The notes under the pieces are model-generated. The model searched no databases, was not told the origin of the DNA, and was given only the letters and a program-made list of their open reading frames with translations. Shown piece by piece: positions 7,386-14,166 of a stretch of 38,419 nt of DNA. The DNA lies in the IMG/VR virus record IMGVR_UViG_3300011114_000210, positions 1 to 38,419 of that record; one strand, given 5' to 3'. The DNA is from a virus. The number at the start of each line of letters is the position of its first letter. Position 1 is the stretch's first letter. Made by a program: the position numbers and the translations under genes.

Positions 7386-7609
7386 AAGACATTACTGAAA
7401 TTATTAAGTCTAAGGCTCATTCGTCTTATGTTCAAAAGGATATATTAGAAAGAATTGAGCAAATTAAAGAAGAGAATTCAGAAGCTTGGGTGAAATACGA
7501 GGATGGTTGTTCTTGCAAAAAAGATCCCTTCCACGCAGCGCACTACTTGGCTTTTGATGAAATTATGCACGCGGTAGAATGGTGCGTAAAGCAAGTGAGG
7601 ACACAATGA
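7382..7609 (+). CDS. Hypothetical protein, 75 aa
   Basis: The ATG at 7382 overlaps the preceding stop. The product MKDITEIIKSKAHSSYVQKD continues as a charged helix (ILERIEQIKEENSEAWVKY), then a Cys/His segment (GCSCKKDPFHAAHY) and helix AFDEIMHAVEWCVKQV. The two cysteines and two histidines could bind metal, but the spacing is not a standard finger. Unknown function. It ends in ATGA with the next gene. Confidence 0.6.
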   Translation: MKDITEIIKSKAHSSYVQKDILERIEQIKEENSEAWVKYEDGCSCKKDPFHAAHYLAFDEIMHAVEWCVKQVRTQ

Positions 7610-7767
7610 CATTGAGCGAAATCTTTGAACTACCAAAAACCGATCCAAGGTGGCTAGAGTTTGTTAGGGAAGTATCTATTGAATACCCTTGTTATTATCT
7701 GCACGGTTCGCAGATAGAAGAGGGGAGCAGTGAGGAATTTGATAGATATATTGCTGGAGACAGATAA
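7606..7767 (+). CDS. Hypothetical acidic protein, 53 aa
   Basis: The ATG at 7606 overlaps the previous stop, so I prefer it to the ATG at 7579. The product, MTLSEIFELPKTDPRWLEFV then REVSIEYPCYYLHGSQIEEG, is acidic and soluble. No family recognised. Confidence 0.55.
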   Translation: MTLSEIFELPKTDPRWLEFVREVSIEYPCYYLHGSQIEEGSSEEFDRYIAGDR

Positions 7768-7847
7768 TCCCCACCTAAGTTCAACCCTTGGCGCGGGAAT
7801 GTCTTGCAATGGATTGCGCTGGTGCGCTATTCAAACGGAAGTGTAGG

Positions 7848-7869
7848 GCATATAAGGAGCATATAAGGA
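7848..7869 (+). repeat. Perfect 11-bp tandem repeat carrying a doubled ribosome site
   Basis: GCATATAAGGA occurs twice back to back (7848-7858, 7859-7869), immediately before the ATG at 7870. The first copy gives AAGGAG at a usable distance; the AAGGA of the second touches the start codon. The duplication could tune translation of the 72-residue protein or be a small protein-binding site. Confidence 0.7.
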
Positions 7870-8088
7870 ATGGATAAAAACCAAATCATAAAAGAATACT
7901 TTGCGTCCATCGGACGTAAGGGCGGGAGCGTTACAGGAATTACCAAGGCTCGCAAGATGTCGCGGGAGCATTACCAAATGGTAGCGCAGACCCAGCGGGA
8001 GCGTTGGCAAAAGTGGAGGTTAGAAAACGGCAGGCCAGAGGTCAAACGGAAGCGTAGTCGCGGGAGCGTCAGACAAACGGAAGCCTAG
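7870..8088 (+). CDS. Basic small phage protein, 72 aa
   Basis: The product begins MDKNQIIKEYFASIGRKGGS and has a basic helix (REHYQMVAQTQRERWQKW) and an Arg/Lys-rich tail. The IGRKGG motif recalls short phage proteins of unknown function and is compatible with nucleic-acid binding. The gene carries several GCGGGAGC and AAACGG motifs. It overlaps by 4 bases the end of a leftward gene, so transcription converges here. Confidence 0.6.
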   Translation: MDKNQIIKEYFASIGRKGGSVTGITKARKMSREHYQMVAQTQRERWQKWRLENGRPEVKRKRSRGSVRQTEA

Positions 8089-8225
8089 CGACCAATACGG
8101 CAACAGCACGCTCTGTTGCCTAGTGGTCTGTTTGGAACGTCCACTGCATCAGCCTTGGCTTTAAGACGCTTTCTAGGGGCATCCTTGCTAGATTGCGTGG
8201 CATTGTAGCGTGTTTTTTTAGACAT
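8085..8225 (-). CDS. Basic small protein, 46 aa
   Basis: A leftward ATG at 8223-8225 with GGTGA five bases upstream encodes MSKKTRYNATQSSKDAPRKR and then LKAKADAVDV, ending with three adjacent cysteines. The last codons overlap a hairpin and the 3' end of the opposite-strand gene, so the C-terminus may be incidental. Nucleic-acid binding is possible from the basic composition. No family recognised. Confidence 0.4.
   Translation of the reverse strand: MSKKTRYNATQSSKDAPRKRLKAKADAVDVPNRPLGNRACCCRIGR
8099..8120. terminator. Candidate bidirectional hairpin at the convergent junction
   Basis: GGCAACAG (8099-8106) and CTGTTGCC (8113-8120) form a perfect 8-bp stem with a 6-base loop, 11 bases after the last rightward stop codon and near the end of the leftward transcript. 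No T-run is present on either side, so termination is inferred from position; it could instead be part of an origin or RNA structure. Confidence 0.4.
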
Positions 8226-8245
8226 AGTTGTCACCAGTTGGGTAC

Positions 8246-8497
8246 TTACGTCTCATCCACCTCATCTTGATCCCAAACGGCAGGGCAAGCCTCCTGGAGC
8301 GATTGTAGGGCCTTCTGGTGCGTGCTGAAGAACTCCGACAAGCCCTTAACGTAGTTAGTCAACCCTTCCCACTGCGCCTCGAACACCTCATAGGAGCAGT
8401 TGGCCTCCATATCGTCCACTAGCCCACCCAGCAACCTAACCACGCCATGCAGCTTGGCGTTCTCTTGCTGGAGCAAGGTAATAAACTGGTGCGCCAC
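8246..8497 (-). CDS. Hypothetical helical protein, about 83 aa
   Basis: The GTG at 8495-8497 is preceded by GGGAG at nine bases; a TTG at 8503 is the alternative. The product is helical and acidic: HQFITLLQQENAKLHGVVRL, then GGLVDDMEANCSYEVFEAQW, ending AVWDQDEVDET. It probably forms a coiled coil. No family recognised. It lies at the 3' end of the leftward replication transcript. Confidence 0.6.
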   Translation of the reverse strand: MAHQFITLLQQENAKLHGVVRLLGGLVDDMEANCSYEVFEAQWEGLTNYVKGLSEFFSTHQKALQSLQEACPAVWDQDEVDET

Positions 8498-8520
8498 CTT
8501 CAACTGCTCCCTATCGGGGT

Positions 8521-8655
8521 TCAGAATGTACCCTTCTTAGCTTTCATCATACGCCAAATCTTAGGCTTGATGGTGCTTTGCGATTTAGGACGGCTAGTGC
8601 CTGCCTTACGGCGAGCGTTGATATTTGCATACAAACCAGGTTTTGATTTATTCAT
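8521..8655 (-). CDS. Small basic phage protein, 44 aa (LYANI-type)
   Basis: The ATG at 8653-8655 opens MNKSKPGLYANINARRKAGT, ending KIWRMMKAKKGTF. The KPGLYANI motif followed by basic residues is common in very small phage and bacterial proteins of unknown role, which supports it as a real gene. It is strongly basic and may bind nucleic acid. Confidence 0.6.
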   Translation of the reverse strand: MNKSKPGLYANINARRKAGTSRPKSQSTIKPKIWRMMKAKKGTF

Positions 8656-8711
8656 TTGCGTACTTTATCACACGCCGACCACGATGCCATTTGTTTTTTT
8701 TTAATTCACGC

Positions 8712-8813
8712 TCAAGGCTGCTTCGGATCGGCTGGGGGAAAGGCGGATTCAGGGAGCCTTTTCCCCTCTCCTTTGCAGATTGTATTTCTATATGTACTAT
8801 AGGGGTCTGTCAT
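8712..8813 (-). CDS. Possible 33-residue ORF
   Basis: An ATG at 8811-8813 encodes MTDPYSTYRNTICKGEGKRL and a proline-rich end. No ribosome site is visible. It fills the space between the helicase and the LYANI-type gene. A second frame over the same bases could encode a basic peptide ending RGRRVIKYANE but lacks a normal start. At most one of them is likely real. Confidence 0.25.
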   Translation of the reverse strand: MTDPYSTYRNTICKGEGKRLPESAFPPADPKQP

Positions 8814-8855
8814 AGTGTACTTGTCAGTAGTTTTGGCAGTAACGCTGTCAGTGAC
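8809..8855. repeat. Four 10-bp iteron-like repeats (TGTCAGTA-type)
   Basis: TGTCATAGTG (8809), TGTCAGTAGT (8822), TGGCAGTAAC (8834) and TGTCAGTGAC (8846) share T-G-(T/G)-C-A and are spaced 13, 12 and 12 bases apart. The array ends at the helicase stop codon. Regular spacing near one helical turn is typical of sites bound by a repeated protein, such as replication iterons or operators. The copies are degenerate, so chance cannot be excluded. Confidence 0.4.
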
Positions 8856-9871
8856 TAGAAACTGGCTTGATTGGCAGAATACAATCCGTTGTCTATTAGG
8901 ATTTTGCCAGCGTTTGTCAGTCTCTTAATATAGCGATAAACAGTTCTGTCCGAAACTTCCATCTTTTGCGCTATATTCTTGACCAGATCATTTGCTACCC
9001 AAGCTTTGCTACCCATTGCTTTTAATAGGTCCGAATCGTTGATCGCCTTGTGCGCTCCAGCCTTCTTTAAATTGTCTGGGTTTAGGCAATAGTTGGTCAA
9101 GAATAGTGGGTAGTGCCATTGAACTACGAAGCTGTCTAATGGGGGGAAGTTCCTCAGCGTGACCTCACAAGTAAAGCTCCTCTCATCCTCTTCATGTGCC
9201 GTAAGTACTACAAGCGAGTCTGGATTGCGTGCAAAGACACCTGACCCACTGAATCTGTCAATAGATTCTGAATTACTCTTGTTTCCCTTGCCAAAATGAT
9301 GTGACAATATGACACTTAGATTGTGTCTAACTGCCAGAACCTCAAACTCATTCATCAAATTTGCCATGTCTCCAGCGTTGTTCTCATCACGATCACCCAT
9401 AAGCATATAGTTAGGGTCAAGAATGATCGCTTGGTAGCCCTTACCCTCAATCTGCTTCTCGATGATAGGTCTGATAGTTGTCAAGTCGGCGGCGTAACCT
9501 CTCAGCGTCCACACATCGAAGTCTGCAACTTGATCTTGGGTTAAATTCTTTGCCTTCACTACATCGGCTAGACGATTACGGAAACTCCACTCTTGGATCT
9601 CGAAATTTATGAATAAAACCTTGGCACGCTTACACTGTTGCCCCCACCACAACCCGCCCACCTGTATCGACAATGCCAAGTCAATCAATGCCCACGATTT
9701 AAAAGACTTACTGCCTCCACCCAGTAACAACTTGCCTCCCTGATGCAGGATGCCAGCGATTAGAATCTCTGGCTCTGGTAGTTTCTCCACCATTAGTTCA
9801 TCATAGCGTTTAATCGGAGGCCACTCATCGGTTTTGGGTTTAATTCCTAGGGCTACTGCTGGTTCAATCAT
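8855..9871 (-). CDS. RepA-like hexameric replicative helicase (AAA_25) with C-terminal winged helix
   Basis: The 338-residue product has a RecA-type ATPase. The P-loop GGGSKSFKS is at residues 51-59, FINFEIQEW has Glu near 91, YQAIILDPNYML is the Walker B strand (Asp near 152) and VILSHHFGKGN is a motif III-like histidine loop. This is the pattern of RepA/AAA_25 helicases of plasmids and phages. The last 60 residues form a winged helix (LVKNIAQKMEVSDRTVYRYI) that could contact DNA. It starts 2 bases after the primase gene, so primase and helicase act as a pair. It would unwind the replication fork in place of a DnaB-type helicase. Confidence 0.82.
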   Translation of the reverse strand: MIEPAVALGIKPKTDEWPPIKRYDELMVEKLPEPEILIAGILHQGGKLLLGGGSKSFKSWALIDLALSIQVGGLWWGQQCKRAKVLFINFEIQEWSFRNRLADVVKAKNLTQDQVADFDVWTLRGYAADLTTIRPIIEKQIEGKGYQAIILDPNYMLMGDRDENNAGDMANLMNEFEVLAVRHNLSVILSHHFGKGNKSNSESIDRFSGSGVFARNPDSLVVLTAHEEDERSFTCEVTLRNFPPLDSFVVQWHYPLFLTNYCLNPDNLKKAGAHKAINDSDLLKAMGSKAWVANDLVKNIAQKMEVSDRTVYRYIKRLTNAGKILIDNGLYSANQASF

Positions 9872-9872
9872 C

Positions 9873-10814
9873 TTACTTTCCTCCTTGGCAAAACCATAAA
9901 AGACTCTGCGTTTTGTCGTTTCTTTTTACACCTGGCATCCGCACTGGCTGACTCGGTTTGAAGGTAGCAGGGTCGCACCCTAGCGGGATAAGGAAAGCCT
10001 TTAATTGATCGAACCATTCTTGCTTGGGCATTTCCAACCAACCATGCAAACTCTTTCCAGCAGTATCTACAACGGCGTACAACTTCATCTTAAATAGATC
10101 GCGCATCAGTTGGAACACCGCGCCCATCTCTGGCTTAGTCAGAGTGTCTGATTCGATCACCAAGTAACGGCGTGTAATAACATTCTCATTGGCTCGGCTG
10201 ATAGTTCCAGGAGCAAACACCCCAGCAGTCGTAAACTGACTGATGGGCGGTGTCTGCATCCATTCGCGTGCCGTCTTGAAATGCTGTGGGTGATTCCCAC
10301 TATCCTTGACCCCACCTATCCACACGATGTCATCTGGTTTGAACAGCGACAACATGGCCTCGTACTGCGCCTGTGGCTCGTCTGGGATCGGGGTAGGCGA
10401 TTCCTCGAACATATCCGCAGGGTCCCAATTATAGTGCGTGAGATAGCGTTGTTTGTTGGACTCCGCGATAGTCTTGATGCGATCGAGTACTTCTGACTCT
10501 AGATCTTTCTGTATTACCAAGGGCCTTGGTATCGAAGTTCCACCTGAAACCATCAAGGAATCCTTGACAGTTGACCTGTACAGCGGGTCGCTAGATATAG
10601 CACGCCTCAGCTTGCGGTTGGCTTCATCGCGGTATGGTGTGCAGGAAGAGTGCCAGCAGAAGATTGTAGGTGCGCCGTCTATGAACACTGTGGTATCTCG
10701 CACTCTAGTGTGGCTGGTATGCGCGGCTTCCCCAGGGCATTTGCATAGTCCGTGGTTCTCCGACTGCCAATCCACTTCCCCGACTATTGATTCTGCGATG
10801 CGTTGTGGTGTCAT
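9873..10814 (-). CDS. AEP-type DNA primase with N-terminal zinc finger
   Basis: The 313-residue product starts with a zinc-binding module: C24 and C26 in LCKCPG, His near 32-35, and C53/C58 in FCWHSSC, separated by a strand DTTVFIDGAPT. The catalytic part resembles archaeo-eukaryotic primases. ITRRYLVIESDTL gives the acidic pair near 221 and 223 (motif I), AVVDTAGKSLHGW gives a S-x-H-like motif II near 255-257, and QPVRMPGVKR lies further on. It would make primers for replication. Adjacency to the RepA-like helicase supports this. No polymerase gene accompanies it, so the primers would be extended by host polymerase. Confidence 0.72.
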   Translation of the reverse strand: MTPQRIAESIVGEVDWQSENHGLCKCPGEAAHTSHTRVRDTTVFIDGAPTIFCWHSSCTPYRDEANRKLRRAISSDPLYRSTVKDSLMVSGGTSIPRPLVIQKDLESEVLDRIKTIAESNKQRYLTHYNWDPADMFEESPTPIPDEPQAQYEAMLSLFKPDDIVWIGGVKDSGNHPQHFKTAREWMQTPPISQFTTAGVFAPGTISRANENVITRRYLVIESDTLTKPEMGAVFQLMRDLFKMKLYAVVDTAGKSLHGWLEMPKQEWFDQLKAFLIPLGCDPATFKPSQPVRMPGVKRNDKTQSLLWFCQGGK

Positions 10815-10905
10815 ATAAAAATCTACATCTTTGTTTCAAGTGGCCCGACACACAGAAGGATGCCAGCCGCAGGATCTCCCTGCGTACCATGCGATGTACT
10901 CTTTC

Positions 10906-12012
10906 TTACTTCTCTTCTAGCTCCATCGCTTTGTGCGATGCAACAACAATATCTTCCGCCGTAATGTTTCGCAGAGCATTACACCAGTACTGCGTCTTGG
11001 GAGTCTTATTGCTCGCATCCTTACACTTCGCTTGTGGCAACCCACCATGAGGACGGCAAGGTGCGTGAGGACAGGTATCGGGTTTGAACACCGATACGTT
11101 CTTACTATAGTAAGTCATGCGATCCGCTGGGTCGTAGCTGCCCCACAGCGACACACACGGCACATCTAACCCCGCAGCGATATGGTTGACCGAACTATCT
11201 GGAGCCACTACAAAGTCAGCGTTGGCAACCACAGGGAAGATAGCGCGGATAGCCTTGGTAGTGTTGAACAAGTCGATCACCCTGGGGTGATCCACCTTGA
11301 AGTTGTTTGCGTTGTCTAGGCCAATGATAACGGCGTGATGCTTGGGGTAAGTTTCCAGCAATGCCAGCACTGCCTGTTGCCCCATCGCTGGAGGGTAAGT
11401 GCGGGTTGGTCCACTGGAAGAAACATGGTAAGCGAAATAAGGATCTGGTAGTGGCCACTTACCCATCGCCTTTAGCTCTTCGTGATCGGGTTCGATTAAA
11501 TAGAGACTAGGCCTACAATACTTCGCCATCGTCTTCTCATCCCAAACTCCCATCCACTCGTACACACGCTGGTAGCAGTTACCAGGACCAGTGCCTAGCT
11601 TCGTGTTACCAACTTGACCGCTGAACAAGTCATCGGTAGGTAAGTGACAATCATACGAATCCCAAGCCTCTAGCGTGCAAGGCAGAGGAAACAGCTTTGC
11701 TCCTATGCCAGCGTATAGCGGTAAGTTTCGTGCAGGAGCGTAAACATCCACCACTCCACCCGACTCTTGCACCAAGTAATTAACGAATGCAGTAGCGATG
11801 ACTGCATCCCCGATAGCACCAGCGCGGTACACTGCTGTAGCTCCGCCTGCTGCCCTGCCCTTGGCATATGGTTTAATCTTATGAGGACAAGGCACAGCGT
11901 CATCCCATAGCGCACCAGTTAGTTCGTCTGGTATGACGTAGGTGTTGCGAGTGTGGAGTAGGTTGTCATCTACCTTGTGAATTGAGTTAGTGTTATTGAT
12001 CCAGAGTTTCAT
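10906..12012 (-). CDS. GT9-like glycosyltransferase (heptosyltransferase family)
   Basis: The 368-residue product shows GT-B features of glycosyltransferase family 9: AVYRAGAIGDAVIATAFV at the N-terminal nucleotide-binding fold, and VVAPDSSVNHIAAGLDVPCV followed by SLWGSYDPADR in the C-terminal donor-binding fold. Bacterial relatives add heptose to lipopolysaccharide core. In a phage it could alter host surface glycans, for example to block superinfection, or glycosylate a virion or DNA component; the acceptor is unknown. The ATG at 12010-12012 overlaps the stop of the 47-residue gene (ATGA). Confidence 0.82.
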   Translation of the reverse strand: MKLWINNTNSIHKVDDNLLHTRNTYVIPDELTGALWDDAVPCPHKIKPYAKGRAAGGATAVYRAGAIGDAVIATAFVNYLVQESGGVVDVYAPARNLPLYAGIGAKLFPLPCTLEAWDSYDCHLPTDDLFSGQVGNTKLGTGPGNCYQRVYEWMGVWDEKTMAKYCRPSLYLIEPDHEELKAMGKWPLPDPYFAYHVSSSGPTRTYPPAMGQQAVLALLETYPKHHAVIIGLDNANNFKVDHPRVIDLFNTTKAIRAIFPVVANADFVVAPDSSVNHIAAGLDVPCVSLWGSYDPADRMTYYSKNVSVFKPDTCPHAPCRPHGGLPQAKCKDASNKTPKTQYWCNALRNITAEDIVVASHKAMELEEK

Positions 12013-12152
12013 TTAGAGTTCTCCATTTTTGCTGAAACAACCGCGACATAGCACTTAGCTAAGTCATCAAGATCAAGCTTGCAAAGATTATGAAGCTCGC
12101 TTTCTGGAATGGTTGTCATTATTTCCCTTATCATTTCTTGTCTGACGTTCAT
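12009..12152 (-). CDS. Hypothetical small acidic protein, 47 aa
   Basis: An ATG at 12150-12152 with AAAGGA upstream encodes MNVRQEMIREIMTTIPESEL and then HNLCKLDLDDLAKCYVAVV. Its stop overlaps the GT9 start. Helical and acidic; no family recognised. Ribosome site and coupling support translation. Confidence 0.6.
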   Translation of the reverse strand: MNVRQEMIREIMTTIPESELHNLCKLDLDDLAKCYVAVVSAKMENSK

Positions 12153-12164
12153 AATGATTCCTTT

Positions 12165-13823
12165 CTATTTAGATTTCTCTACCGCGTCAATCCTTTTCCC
12201 TATCCAAGCCATGCACGGAACTGCCATTGAATTACCCAACGCTTTGTAGCGTGGGCCGTCGGGGCATTGATCGGCTGGCTTACCCCTCCAACTAATAAGT
12301 GTATGATTATCTGGGAACCCTTGCAAACGCTCGCACTCGACTGGAGTGAGGCGACGAACAGCCATCCTGTCAGCGGGGTTAATCACTCCTCCTGTGTGAT
12401 TAATGTCCGATGCTGAAGAGGAGAGTGTCTGCGAGGTGCTGTTGATTGTCTTGTTGTAGCAATCAACGGCAACCGCCACCTGATTGTCACCCATATCCTT
12501 CCGTAGGGTAGGGGACATCTCCTTGACGAATCTGCTTTCGTTACCTTCTCTGGATGCAATACCAGGTTCAAAGGCAATTGCCTCTTGCACAAGTGGGACA
12601 TTCCCACCACCCGTTCCGTATCTCGACACACAGCTTGGTGCAACTTCAAGTGGACCAGTTACCCGAGAATCATTGGGGTGATTCTCATAGAGGACAACCT
12701 TAACTTCAGTATCACCAGCCTTCGTATTTGCTTTGAGTGTAGGGCAAACAGATTTCTCGGTCAGCTTTCCAGTTAATCGAAGCTCAGAAGTTTGGAACGC
12801 AATAGCGTGCTTGTCGCCTTTGGTCAGGGTAGGGCAGGGGTCACCTGGCTTACCCACTCCAAGTCCATTGCCCTTTCCGTCTTGCTTGTCTCCGTGCTTG
12901 CCAGAGTGTCGTGTCGCTTGGTCGTGGATTGGGATGGTCTGCGAAATGTAGTGTCCAGATTGAGCGTTTTGCGCTCTTTGTGCAGGTATTCTGCAATCAA
13001 TATCCCCGCAAATTTCAGGAACAAACAAAGAGGCACCGCCCAGAGCGTGCTGATCTTCTAATCCTTGCTTAGATCCAAAAGCTGCATTTAGCGTACTTGC
13101 TATATCTGCTGGCCATTTTTTAGTAATGGCTTCGTGAACTGCCTTAATCTCCATTAAGGCCTCGTCACTACATCCTCCTCGACTTCCCTTGCATTGGGTG
13201 ATTGTTGGACTAACTCCAACGCCTGCTTGAGCATTTGTGGCAACTCCTTGCCTCGCTTCTCGGCTCGGCGCAGGATTCCTGCGCACGCTTTCGGACTCAA
13301 ATAGAACCTTTGCGGCAAGACTCCCTTCTCCAAGATGTGCGACAACGAACACACGTCTGCGTCTTTGGGCCACTCCGAACCATTGAGCGTCCAACACTCG
13401 GTACGCCCACTCATACCCCAACTCCCCCAACGCTCCGAGGAAGGAACCAAAATCTTTTCCTCCGTTAGATGACAAGACACCAGGGACATTTTCCCAGACA
13501 AGCCATCTAGGTTTGAGACGTTCAGCGATTGCAAGGTATGTAAGCATAAGATTTCCTCTGGGGTCTTTGAGTCCCTGCCTAAGTCCTGCGACTGAGAAGG
13601 ATTGGCATGGGGTTCCTCCGACCATAAGGTCAACTGATCCGCTTTGTATATTCCATTGTTCATATTTTGTCATGTCTCCTAGGTTTTGTACTTTTGGCCA
13701 ATGATGCTTCAGCACCGCTGACGGAAATGGTTCTACTTCTGAAAATGCAACTGGCTCCCAACCAATCGGCTCCCACGCCTTGGACGCTGCTTCAATTCCA
13801 GAACAAACAGATAGGTATTTCAT
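12165..13823 (-). CDS. dcm: DNA C5-cytosine methyltransferase (Dcm type)
   Basis: The 552-residue product carries the C5 methyltransferase motifs: LSVCSGIEAASKAW (I), GGTPCQSFSVAG with catalytic Cys73 (IV), WENVPG at 110-115 (VI), QRRRRVF at 153-159 (VIII), and GNSMAVPCMAWIGKRI near the C-terminus (X). Between VIII and IX lies a long, Gly/Ser/Asp-rich variable region of about 260 residues. It contains several CPTL-type segments and probably serves target recognition. It would protect phage DNA from restriction; the target is not predictable by eye. The ATG overlaps the preceding stop (ATGA). A second long frame lies inside the first half (13154-13663). Confidence 0.93.
   Translation of the reverse strand: MKYLSVCSGIEAASKAWEPIGWEPVAFSEVEPFPSAVLKHHWPKVQNLGDMTKYEQWNIQSGSVDLMVGGTPCQSFSVAGLRQGLKDPRGNLMLTYLAIAERLKPRWLVWENVPGVLSSNGGKDFGSFLGALGELGYEWAYRVLDAQWFGVAQRRRRVFVVAHLGEGSLAAKVLFESESVRRNPAPSREARQGVATNAQAGVGVSPTITQCKGSRGGCSDEALMEIKAVHEAITKKWPADIASTLNAAFGSKQGLEDQHALGGASLFVPEICGDIDCRIPAQRAQNAQSGHYISQTIPIHDQATRHSGKHGDKQDGKGNGLGVGKPGDPCPTLTKGDKHAIAFQTSELRLTGKLTEKSVCPTLKANTKAGDTEVKVVLYENHPNDSRVTGPLEVAPSCVSRYGTGGGNVPLVQEAIAFEPGIASREGNESRFVKEMSPTLRKDMGDNQVAVAVDCYNKTINSTSQTLSSSASDINHTGGVINPADRMAVRRLTPVECERLQGFPDNHTLISWRGKPADQCPDGPRYKALGNSMAVPCMAWIGKRIDAVEKSK
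13154..13663 (-). CDS. Candidate overlapping gene inside dcm (alternate frame, 169 aa)
   Basis: This same-strand frame is open for 169 codons inside codons 54-223 of dcm, offset by one base. Its product contains ECWTLNGSEWPKDADVCSLS, ILEKGVLPQRFYLSPKACAG and ILRRAEKRGKELPQML. I associate this with a recurrent phage protein family annotated separately in other genomes, some next to methyltransferase genes. The first part (QLTLWSEEPHANPSQSQDLG) also fits that family as I remember it. The ATG at 13661-13663 has AGGAG about 12 bases upstream, a weak signal. Either both frames are used, or the family is a recurring artefact of the conserved methyltransferase sequence. Confidence 0.4.
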   Translation of the reverse strand: MNNGIYKADQLTLWSEEPHANPSQSQDLGRDSKTPEEILCLHTLQSLNVSNLDGLSGKMSLVSCHLTEEKILVPSSERWGSWGMSGRTECWTLNGSEWPKDADVCSLSHILEKGVLPQRFYLSPKACAGILRRAEKRGKELPQMLKQALELVQQSPNAREVEEDVVTRP

Positions 13824-13999
13824 TCGCTCTCCAGTATTTCCTTTGCTATTAGTGCCGCTGCATCCACCATCGTGATAATCTGGATAATGTCAACCGATCT
13901 TCCACGATCCGCGCGATTCTTCTCTACTACCAGTTTCTCTCTGGCAGTGAGAAGTATATCGCGGGACCATTTGAGTCGAGCCTTTGAATCTACAAGCAT
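13820..13999 (-). CDS. Hypothetical protein, 59 aa, upstream of dcm
   Basis: The ATG at 13997-13999 overlaps the previous stop (TAATG) and the TGA overlaps the dcm start (ATGA), so it is coupled on both sides. The product, MLVDSKARLKWSRDILLTAR then EKLVVEKNRADRGRSVDIIQ, is basic and helical and ends AALIAKEILESE. No family recognised. It could assist the methyltransferase, on position only. Confidence 0.65.
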   Translation of the reverse strand: MLVDSKARLKWSRDILLTAREKLVVEKNRADRGRSVDIIQIITMVDAAALIAKEILESE

Positions 14000-14166
14000 T
14001 AGGCCGACTTCATTTTGTACTTAGGCTTTACCCCTGCGGAACGTAGCGCAATGGCTAGGATCTGTTTAGGTCCGCGCACCTTACCACCAGCACCGCGAGC
14101 CTTGCCCTTCTTCATATTGTCTGCACGCAATTCTTTAATGTTCTTACCGATATCTTTTCCGAGCAT
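13999..14166 (-). CDS. Small basic protein, 55 aa (DUF6496-like)
   Basis: An ATG at 14164-14166 with GGAG eight bases upstream encodes MLGKDIGKNIKELRADNMKK, then GKARGAGGKVRGPKQILAIA and LRSAGVKPKYKMKSA. The pattern of a basic glycine-rich stretch followed by P-x-Q-x-L-A-I-A-L-x-x-A-G and a lysine tail is common in small phage and bacterial proteins of the DUF6496 type. Function unknown; probably nucleic-acid associated. Confidence 0.65.
   Translation of the reverse strand: MLGKDIGKNIKELRADNMKKGKARGAGGKVRGPKQILAIALRSAGVKPKYKMKSA

Larger units (their letters stand above)
7062..8285 (+). repeat. Dispersed AAACGG(C/A)(A/G)G and GCGGGAGC motifs
   Basis: AAACGG followed by CAG, CGG or AAG starts at 7062, 7080, 7833, 8025, 8044, 8075 and 8275. 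GCGGGAGC occurs near 7189, 7922, 7962, 7995 and 8060. Some copies lie between genes and some inside genes, in two different codon frames (Gly-Gly-Ser and Arg-Glu readings). That argues for a DNA or RNA signal rather than a protein motif. They surround the point where rightward and leftward genes meet. Possible roles are replication iterons, protein-binding sites or RNA structures; none is demonstrated. Confidence 0.4.

Noticed and set aside
8653-8803. Minus-strand frame ending in a basic peptide (RGRRVIKYANE) between helicase and LYANI-type gene
   Set aside because: No ATG, GTG or TTG precedes the attractive part; only rare starts would work. Mentioned because a frameshift from the 33-residue frame could reach it.
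10868-10884. Short hairpin CGCAGG-ATCTC-CCTGCG between the GT9 gene and primase
   Set aside because: A 6-bp stem without a T-run is weak and easily arises by chance.
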